Positions 1-4,227 of a stretch of DNA of 6,245 bases are shown piece after piece. The translations under genes were made by a program, and so were the position numbers. The stretch's first letter is position 1. Each line of letters starts with the position of its first letter. This DNA is from Candidatus Uhrbacteria bacterium (lineage in GTDB: Bacteria; Patescibacteriota; Patescibacteriia; 2-12-FULL-60-25). The notes under the pieces were generated by a model. It saw only the letters and a list, made by a program, of their open reading frames with translations, was not told the DNA's origin and ran no database searches. The DNA lies in NCBI GenBank assembly GCA_023246325.1, contig JAHFIO010000053.1, positions 1-6,245 on the forward strand, in the 5' to 3' direction.

Positions 1-231
1 ATTTTATTAAAAGAAATCGGTAAACAAGAAAAGTGCGCTGTGGCAGAAAAAGATGTTGATACAGAAATAGACCGAATCTTAGAAACAATAAAACAAACTG
101 ATACGGAAACACGTGAACGTGTATCTTCACCCGAATATCGTGAATACATAACCTCTAGCATGAAAAATAGAAATGTATTACATCTTTTAAAAACAAAGGT
201 AGTTGAAGGATATCCATCCACGCATGTCTAA
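1..231 (+). CDS. tig: Probable trigger factor, C-terminal fragment (5' end outside window)
   Basis: The frame is open from the first base, so the GTG at 40 is unlikely to be the real start; 76 residues are visible, ending at TAA 229-231. The peptide is highly charged and helical, with the pattern K-E-I-G-K-Q-E-K, then V-A-E-K-D-V-D-T-E-I-D-R-I-L, then SPEYREYITSSMKNRN and a final helix VLHLLKTKV. This matches the end of the trigger factor C-terminal (SurA-like) chaperone domain, where a helix pair built on 'V-t-e-e-E-v-d-x-E-I' precedes a last helix and a short tail. Trigger factor binds ribosomal protein uL23 and shields nascent chains at the exit tunnel; the ribosome-binding and PPIase domains would lie upstream, outside the window. 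The 3' end overlaps the next gene by 8 bases, suggesting co-transcription. Assignment rests on pattern only; another SurA/PpiC-like helical protein is possible. Confidence 0.6.
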   Translation: MLLKEIGKQEKCAVAEKDVDTEIDRILETIKQTDTETRERVSSPEYREYITSSMKNRNVLHLLKTKVVEGYPSTHV

Positions 232-481
232 AATATCGGTAGTTATTATTCCAAATGCAAAAATATCTACCGTCATCGGCAGGATAGGAATGGCGTGGAA
301 AATAAAATTAATGGCCCCTGCAATTGAGGGCCGTGCAAATGAAGCATTAATACAATTTTTATCTGAAATATTAGATATATCTCCATCCTGCATACACATT
401 ATAAAAGGACATACTTCAAAAAATAAAATTGTTGAAATCCGTGATATAACCTTAGGTCAAATTGAAGAAATTTTACACTAA
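224..481 (+). CDS. DUF167/YggU family protein
   Basis: An 85-residue protein from ATG 224 to TAA 479-481. An in-frame TTG at 203 would add seven residues, but the family normally starts just before the first strand, so ATG is preferred. The only purine-rich motif is GAAGGA at 205-210, about 13 bases upstream, rather far for a Shine-Dalgarno site. The family signature is clear: I-P-N-A-K near residue 9, then APAIEGRANEALIQFL (31-46) and GHTSKNKIVEI (62-72), equivalent to the usual 'APPvdGkANeaLi.fLa' and 'G.tSr.K.v.i' blocks. The fold is a small alpha/beta domain; the biochemical role is not firmly established. The start overlaps the end of the trigger-factor-like gene by 8 bases and the stop overlaps the convergent yidD stop by 9 bases, so it is probably the last gene of a rightward operon. 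Confidence 0.88.
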   Translation: MSKISVVIIPNAKISTVIGRIGMAWKIKLMAPAIEGRANEALIQFLSEILDISPSCIHIIKGHTSKNKIVEIRDITLGQIEEILH

Positions 482-730
482 TGGATCATGTCCACCAGGA
501 TGCCAAGGAGTGCACCTCATAATTCGTTTCAACGCCAACCATGACCCGTGGATAAGTCCATACTTACCCACAGCTTGATACCCATATTCTGAACAAGTAA
601 CGTCATATCTACATACTTGGTACTTAAAAAACCGTGATAAAGGGCCGTGATCTGGGGATATTGTATGTTGGTATATCTTTATCAACAGTTGTCCACAGTA
701 TCTAGGTATGTGAAGAAGGTGGATTTTCAT
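473..730 (-). CDS. yidD: Membrane protein insertion efficiency factor YidD
   Basis: An 85-residue protein from ATG at 730 leftward to TAA at 473-475. It carries the hallmarks of the YidD (DUF37/haemolysin-like) family: an amphipathic N-terminal segment L-L-I-K-I-Y-Q-H-T-I-S-P (15-26), the cysteine block CRYDVTCSEYG (40-50), and the ending MRCTPWHPGGHDPLV (71-85), including the conserved C-x-P-x-H-P-G-G-x-D-P. YidD associates peripherally with the inner membrane and assists YidC in inserting proteins; its exact mechanism is not settled. The start lies inside the 3' end of rnpA (29-base overlap), so translation is probably coupled. Length is normal for the family. The usual downstream partner yidC does not follow; the gene instead ends tail-to-tail on the DUF167 gene. 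Confidence 0.95.
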   Translation of the reverse strand: MKIHLLHIPRYCGQLLIKIYQHTISPDHGPLSRFFKYQVCRYDVTCSEYGYQAVGKYGLIHGSWLALKRIMRCTPWHPGGHDPLV

Positions 731-1118
731 GTTTTTTTGTATATTTTACCCCTCGTGAGGAAAACTTCGCTGGTTTCTCTAATGCGAATGGTATTTTTTT
801 AATCATTCTACGTATTTCTTCTCGTAATATACGATATTCTATATCTTTTATAATTGGCTTTAATATAAATAAAAGATGTACATTGTTTGGGATATCCTTC
901 CATATTTCATGGATCACAGCTCTCATTCGTCTTTTAACACGATTTCTATCAATAGCAAGTTTCATGGCCTTGGTTGAAGTAATAAAACCCACTAAAGACT
1001 TTAATTCTGGCTGTTTTCGAATCCGCAAAGCGCAATATGGGCCATGAATTGGTCTGCCTTGAGTAGCAAGTTTTATATAATCTCGCTTTTTATTTAATCT
1101 TCGTGCTTTATCTAACAT
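702..1118 (-). CDS. rnpA: Ribonuclease P protein component
   Basis: A 138-residue basic protein from ATG at 1118 leftward to TAG at 702-704. RnpA binds the catalytic RNase P RNA and helps recognise the 5' leader of pre-tRNA. The N-terminus MLDKARRLNKKRDY has the family's 'R-L-x-x-x-x-D-F/Y' opening. The RNR signature DRNRVKRRMRA (57-67) is intact, followed by the conserved hydrophobic strand HLLFILKP (81-88). The last 25 or so residues form a basic, probably disordered tail that makes the protein slightly longer than the typical 110-130 residues. The end of this tail is encoded by the bases that also encode the start of yidD. The gene follows rpmH after 44 bases containing a small hairpin. 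No Shine-Dalgarno sequence precedes the start; the upstream bases are A/T. Confidence 0.96.
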   Translation of the reverse strand: MLDKARRLNKKRDYIKLATQGRPIHGPYCALRIRKQPELKSLVGFITSTKAMKLAIDRNRVKRRMRAVIHEIWKDIPNNVHLLFILKPIIKDIEYRILREEIRRMIKKIPFALEKPAKFSSRGVKYTKKHENPPSSHT

Positions 1119-1132
1119 ATATTTTAAGATAA

Positions 1133-1153
1133 ATGACGCTTTTTATGCGCCAT
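1133..1153 (-). other. Small hairpin between rpmH and rnpA
   Basis: In the leftward transcript, AUGGCGC (1153-1147) can pair fully with GCGUCAU (1139-1133) across a 7-base loop, including one G-U pair. No U-run follows directly, so this is not a clear terminator of the rpmH transcript; it could be a processing site, a partial attenuator or chance. Read rightward, the same stem has one A-C mismatch but is followed by seven Ts. Confidence 0.35.
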
Positions 1154-1162
1154 TTTTTTCTT

Positions 1163-1312
1163 TTATCTTGCTTTCTTTACCGCAATTCGTTTACGTCCCT
1201 TTGCTCGTCTACGTGAGAGAACTTGTGCGCCTTTTTTATCCTTCATGCGTGCGCGAAAACCATGAACTTTTACATATTTTCGTTTTTTTGGCTGGTAGGT
1301 TCTTTTTGGCAT
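1163..1312 (-). CDS. rpmH: Large ribosomal subunit protein bL34
   Basis: A 49-codon gene, found by reading the reverse complement: ATG at 1312-1310 and TAA at 1165-1163. The product starts MPKRTYQPKKRKYVKVHGFR and ends A-K-G-R-K-R-I-A-V-K-K-A-R. The block M-P-K-R-T-Y-Q-P, the central H-G-F-R-A-R-M and the R-R-R-A-K-G-R-K-R run are diagnostic of bL34, a small, very basic protein of the 50S subunit. At 49 residues it is a few longer than the usual 44-47, the extra residues being at the C-terminus. It is the first gene of the leftward rpmH-rnpA-yidD cluster and diverges from dnaA, the standard arrangement around many bacterial origins. A good sigma-70-type promoter lies just upstream (1342-1370). 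No Shine-Dalgarno site is visible. Confidence 0.97.
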   Translation of the reverse strand: MPKRTYQPKKRKYVKVHGFRARMKDKKGAQVLSRRRAKGRKRIAVKKAR

Positions 1313-1341
1313 GTGAGTATTCTTGAGTTATTTATAAATAT

Positions 1342-1370
1342 AGTATAGCAAAAAAGTGATTTTTTGACAA
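1342..1370 (-). promoter_or_regulatory. Probable sigma-70-type promoter for rpmH-rnpA-yidD
   Basis: On the minus strand, TTGTCA (1370-1365) lies 17 bases from TATACT (1347-1342), each hexamer matching 5 of 6 consensus bases. The predicted transcript would start near 1335 and give a leader of about 22 bases before rpmH. The -35 element overlaps the candidate dnaA -35 on the other strand. Confidence 0.55.
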
Positions 1371-1391
1371 ATCAATGATACTATTTATACA
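1364..1391 (+). promoter_or_regulatory. Candidate dnaA promoter P1
   Basis: A perfect -35 hexamer TTGACA (1364-1369) is followed after 16 bases by TATACA (1386-1391), which matches only 4 of 6 consensus -10 bases. The predicted start would be near 1398, giving a leader of about 64 bases before dnaA. The -10 lies inside the DnaA-box-like sequence TTATACACA (1385-1393), as expected for autorepression. Confidence 0.42.
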
Positions 1392-1405
1392 CAGACTGTG
1401 TACAA
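1385..1405. promoter_or_regulatory. DnaA-box-like inverted pair upstream of dnaA
   Basis: TTATACACA (1385-1393, plus strand) fits the relaxed DnaA box TTWTNCACA. Three bases later TGTGTACAA (1397-1405) reads TTGTACACA on the minus strand, one mismatch from that pattern. The two 9-base arms are inverted copies differing at one position. This could bind DnaA for autoregulation, form part of a bipartite origin, or be the operator of another regulator with a TGTGTAC-type half-site. Confidence 0.5.
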
Positions 1406-1429
1406 GTTTGACATGCGCTCGCAAGGCTG

Positions 1430-1456
1430 TTGATATCTTGGTATAAAATTTATAAT
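1430..1456 (+). promoter_or_regulatory. Possible proximal dnaA promoter giving a leaderless transcript
   Basis: A perfect TATAAT lies at 1451-1456 with TTGATA (1430-1435) 15 bases upstream, a short spacer. The predicted transcription start falls at about 1462-1463, on the dnaA ATG itself, so the mRNA would have no leader. An alternative extended -10, TGG followed by TATAAA (1439-1447), would start near 1454. The region is so AT-rich that either match may be chance. Confidence 0.28.
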
Positions 1457-1461
1457 TATTT

Positions 1462-2865
1462 ATGGATAATAAAACTATTTGGCTTGCTGCACTTGGTGAA
1501 TTAGAGCTCACCTTGTCAAAGGCTAATTTCACAACTTGGTTTAAAAATACTTTTATTTCTTCATATGAAAATGGAAAAATAATTATTTCTGTACCAAATA
1601 CATTTACAAAATCTTGGTTAGAAAAAAAATATCATGATGCAATCATGCGCGCATTAAGAAGTGCAACACTAAACGGTGTTCGTGAAATCCAATATCGCGT
1701 TGAAATAAAAAACTTTTCAAATACAAATGTATACAATAACATTGAACCTTCTCGAGAAATACATTCAGATCAAGATAATTTCGACATTGCTATTCCTCAA
1801 ACAGGCGAAGTGAAGAACGTAGCCAATTCTGAAACAGGTTTAAATACACAAAAGAACTTTTCAACATTCGTTGTTGGTAAAACCAATGAGTTAGCACACG
1901 CTGCTGCACAGGCAGTAGCGGGCAAACCAGGTGAAGTATACAATCCACTCTATATATATGGAGGGCCAGGTCTTGGTAAAACTCATTTATTACATGCTAT
2001 TGGTCACCACATCTTACAACAAAACTCTAAAGCTAAAATACTATATTGTTCTACGGAAAGATTCATAAATGATTATATTAAACTCGTGCGTACGGGACGA
2101 GCAAATGAACTAAAAAATACATATCGTACCGTTGATGTATTGCTTTTAGATGATATCCAGTTTATGGCGAATAAAGAAGGCACTCAAGAAGAGTTTTTTC
2201 ATACCTTTAATACCTTATATGATGGAAATAAACAGCTGGTTATTACTTCAGATCGTGAACCAAGAGAAATAGAGGGAATGGAAAAACGCTTAAGTACCCG
2301 TTTAGGAATGGGCCTAGTTGCAGATGTTTCAAGCCCAGATTTTGAAACGCGTGTTGCTATTCTTGAATCAAAAACAAAAGAAAAAAATATCTTTATAGGC
2401 TCTGATATACTAAGGTATGTTGCAGGAACCGTACATGATAATGTACGTGAATTAGAAAGTGTTTTAATGAAAATTATCAGTTATCACCATTTCAAAAATA
2501 CCCCTTTTACCTTACCCTCAGTGCAATCTATTATACAAAGTTATGTTCCAAGCTCGCCAAAACGAAGAATAACACCTAAACGTTTAATAGAAGTTGTTGT
2601 GGGATACTTTGATCTAACTATAAATGACATAATAGGAAAAAGTCGAGAACAAAGATTGGCATTCCCCCGACAAATAGCTATGTATCTTTTAAGACAAGAA
2701 ATAAAATGTTCATTTCCTGCAATCGGAAATCACCTTGGAAATAGAGACCATACAACGGTTATGCATGCTTGTACTAAAATTACAGAACTTTTAAAAAATA
2801 ACCAACAATTAAAAAATGATATCTCTCTCATACGTGAAAAAGTATACGCAACCGAAAGTGAATAA
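1462..2865 (+). CDS. dnaA: Chromosomal replication initiator protein DnaA
   Basis: A 467-residue protein of normal length with all four DnaA domains. Domain I (about 1-80) has the W-L-A-A-L-G-E-L and F-T-T-W-F pattern used for self-interaction and helicase loading. Domain II (about 85-130) is a polar linker. Domain III (about 131-345) is the AAA+ ATPase: Walker A GGPGLGKTH (167-175), Walker B LLLDDIQF (227-234), sensor I region ITSD (261-264), the arginine finger region R-L-S-T-R-L-G-M-G (276-284) and sensor II DNVRELES (326-333). Domain IV (about 370-467) carries the DNA-binding signature GNRDHTTVMHACTKI (426-440). ATP-bound DnaA binds DnaA boxes, melts the origin and recruits the replicative helicase. 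The start ATG agrees with family N-termini but has no Shine-Dalgarno site. It diverges from rpmH and precedes dnaN by 193 bases holding a candidate oriC. No key residue is missing. Confidence 0.99.
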   Translation: MDNKTIWLAALGELELTLSKANFTTWFKNTFISSYENGKIIISVPNTFTKSWLEKKYHDAIMRALRSATLNGVREIQYRVEIKNFSNTNVYNNIEPSREIHSDQDNFDIAIPQTGEVKNVANSETGLNTQKNFSTFVVGKTNELAHAAAQAVAGKPGEVYNPLYIYGGPGLGKTHLLHAIGHHILQQNSKAKILYCSTERFINDYIKLVRTGRANELKNTYRTVDVLLLDDIQFMANKEGTQEEFFHTFNTLYDGNKQLVITSDREPREIEGMEKRLSTRLGMGLVADVSSPDFETRVAILESKTKEKNIFIGSDILRYVAGTVHDNVRELESVLMKIISYHHFKNTPFTLPSVQSIIQSYVPSSPKRRITPKRLIEVVVGYFDLTINDIIGKSREQRLAFPRQIAMYLLRQEIKCSFPAIGNHLGNRDHTTVMHACTKITELLKNNQQLKNDISLIREKVYATESE

Positions 2866-2909
2866 ACCTATATTAAGATGTGAATAAAATATGAATAAAA
2901 AAAATACTA

Positions 2910-2956
2910 TCCACAGAAAAAATATCTATACACAATTCTTTCTTTCTATCTGTGGA
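2910..2956. repeat. 8-base inverted repeat of DnaA-box cores
   Basis: TCCACAGA (2910-2917) and TCTGTGGA (2949-2956) are perfect inverted copies separated by 31 bases, with a third box-like site (2926-2934) between them. They place two box cores in opposite orientation in the candidate origin. A long-loop RNA stem is possible but weak. Confidence 0.45.
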
Positions 2957-2960
2957 AGAA

Positions 2961-3000
2961 AATATATATAAAATCTTTATTCTACTTATATAAAAAATAA
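2961..3000. other. AT-rich candidate duplex unwinding element
   Basis: 37 of 40 bases are A or T, with alternating TATATATA and a run of A. It is flanked on the left by three DnaA-box-like sites and on the right by two tandem ones, the arrangement expected of an unwinding region. The whole spacer is AT-rich, so the exact edges are arbitrary. Confidence 0.45.
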
Positions 3001-3018
3001 TTATCCACCTTGTCCACC
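3001..3018 (+). repeat. Tandem 9-base repeat of DnaA-box-like units
   Basis: TTATCCACC (3001-3009) and TTGTCCACC (3010-3018) abut directly and differ at one base. Both differ from the canonical DnaA box TTATCCACA at the last base; the second also at the third. Abutting same-strand sites next to an AT-rich region resemble origin boxes that seed a DnaA filament. TTGTCC could also be read as a poor -35 for dnaN (TACTAT at 3032-3037, 16-base spacer). Confidence 0.45.
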
Positions 3019-3058
3019 TCCTTATTACTCTTACTATATATTTATATAAAATACTAAT

Positions 3059-4192
3059 ATGAAATTTGCCTGTACACAAGAAAATTTAATACAAGGATTA
3101 ACCCTTGTATCACATGTTACTGGGAAAAATGTTCATCTTCCAATTTTAAGTAATGTTTTATTAAAAACTGAAGCAGGGTCTTTAAAAATTTCAGCCACAA
3201 ATTTAGAGATAGCTATTAATGCAACTGTGAGAGGGAAAGTAGAAGTTGAAGGCGAATATAGCGTACCAGCAAAATTATTTTTGGATTATGTTTCTTTAAT
3301 ACCAAGCGGAAAAGTTGAATTAATCGTTACTGATGAAGGGCTAGAAGTAAAAGCAGGAGAACAAGAAACAATTTTAAAAGGGATGTCTGCAAGTGAATTT
3401 CCTTTACTTCCAAAACTAGCTAAAGATATTGGATATCAACTTTCTTTTGAATTGATTAGAAAAGCACTTTCACAAGTAGTTTTTGCTGTTTCTACTTCTC
3501 AATCAAGACCAGAACTTTCAGGAGTATATTGTTATTTTGGAAATATATATGGCCAGAATCAAGCTGTTTTTGCTGCAACAGATTCATATAGATTAGCTGA
3601 AAAACTTGTTCCTTTTTCAGGGAGCGATATTGAAACAAAATATATAGTTCCAGCAAAAGCATTTGTTGAAGTGTCGCGTATATTAGGATCATATAAAGAT
3701 GAATTAGGTGCACCTGAAAAGGCAATTTTTCATTTTACAGACAATCAATTTGTTATGAGCTTTGGCAATGTAGAACTTATTTCACGTTTAATTGAAGGTT
3801 CTTTTCCTGATTATAGACAAATAATTCCAACCTCTTATAAAACTGAGGCAGTTTTATTACGTTCCGAGCTTCAAAAAGCTGTTCGTACAGCAAGTTTATT
3901 TTCAAAACAAGGTTTATTTGATGTATATGTATTATTGGATCCTTCAACTGGTTTATGTACGGTTCAATCAGCAGATCAAGGTATGGGTAAAACAAAATCA
4001 GCTATAAAAGGTATTATTACTGGTGATAAAAATGAAGTGACTCTTAATTATAAATATTTGGGTGACGGATTATCAGCTATCACAACAGAAAAAGTTCGTA
4101 TTAAGCAAATAGATGGCACAAATCCTCTTTTATTATTACCCGAGGGAGATTCTGAACAATATCAGTATATTATAATGCCTATACGGAAATAA
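3059..4192 (+). CDS. dnaN: DNA polymerase III subunit beta (sliding clamp)
   Basis: A 377-residue protein of normal length, ATG 3059 to TAA 4190-4192. The beta clamp is a homodimeric ring that encircles DNA and tethers DNA polymerase III and other partners. The N-terminus MKFACTQENL fits the family, followed by LPILSNVLLK (27-36) and ATNLEIAI (46-53), the conserved first-domain blocks. The sequence spans three repeated clamp domains of roughly 120 residues each. Later family features include S-R-P-E-L-S-G-V (about 149-156), A-T-D-S-Y-R-L-A (about 173-180), E-G-S-F-P-D-Y (about 247-253) and the C-terminal YIIMPIRK (370-377), the usual 'Y-x-I-M-P-x-R' ending that forms part of the partner-binding pocket. 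It lies downstream of dnaA in the same direction. No Shine-Dalgarno motif precedes the ATG. The 3' end faces the convergent PBP gene across 35 bases. Confidence 0.99.
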   Translation: MKFACTQENLIQGLTLVSHVTGKNVHLPILSNVLLKTEAGSLKISATNLEIAINATVRGKVEVEGEYSVPAKLFLDYVSLIPSGKVELIVTDEGLEVKAGEQETILKGMSASEFPLLPKLAKDIGYQLSFELIRKALSQVVFAVSTSQSRPELSGVYCYFGNIYGQNQAVFAATDSYRLAEKLVPFSGSDIETKYIVPAKAFVEVSRILGSYKDELGAPEKAIFHFTDNQFVMSFGNVELISRLIEGSFPDYRQIIPTSYKTEAVLLRSELQKAVRTASLFSKQGLFDVYVLLDPSTGLCTVQSADQGMGKTKSAIKGIITGDKNEVTLNYKYLGDGLSAITTEKVRIKQIDGTNPLLLLPEGDSEQYQYIIMPIRK

Positions 4193-4227
4193 TTTTTTTA
4201 ATATACGCATCCTGCCGAAAAAAAACA

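Larger units (their letters stand above)
2866..3058. other. Candidate replication origin (oriC) in the dnaA-dnaN spacer
   Basis: No gene is supported here. The spacer holds a cluster of imperfect DnaA boxes: CTATCCACA (2907-2915), CTATACACA (2926-2934), a minus-strand TCTTCCACA (2959-2951), then the adjacent tandem pair TTATCCACC (3001-3009) and TTGTCCACC (3010-3018). Between the groups lies a stretch (2961-3000) that is 37 of 40 A/T, suited to duplex unwinding. Position between dnaA and dnaN, boxes and AT-rich element together are typical of a bacterial oriC. None of the boxes is a perfect TTATCCACA, so individual sites are uncertain. No convincing terminator for dnaA or strong promoter for dnaN was seen, so dnaN may be transcribed from dnaA. 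Confidence 0.65.

Noticed and set aside
40..42. GTG as start of a 63-residue standalone protein
   Set aside because: The frame is open back to the window edge and the residues before the GTG continue the same helical pattern, so it is an internal codon of a truncated larger gene.
187..399. Minus-strand open frame opposite the DUF167 gene
   Set aside because: It is antisense to a gene with a clear family signature, and its product shows no recognisable family pattern.
1332..1532. Minus-strand open frame of 66 residues across the dnaA promoter and start
   Set aside because: It covers the promoter region and the first codons of dnaA; the peptide is low in family-like features and has no initiation signal.
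2873..3079. Minus-strand open frame across the dnaA-dnaN spacer, with AAGGAGGTG on the same strand
   Set aside because: The Shine-Dalgarno-like motif lies inside the frame and not before its start, and the peptide is the I/Y/F-rich translation expected of AT-rich non-coding DNA. The segment is better explained as an origin.
3492..3995. Two minus-strand open frames inside dnaN
   Set aside because: They are shadows of a full-length, well-conserved sliding clamp gene.
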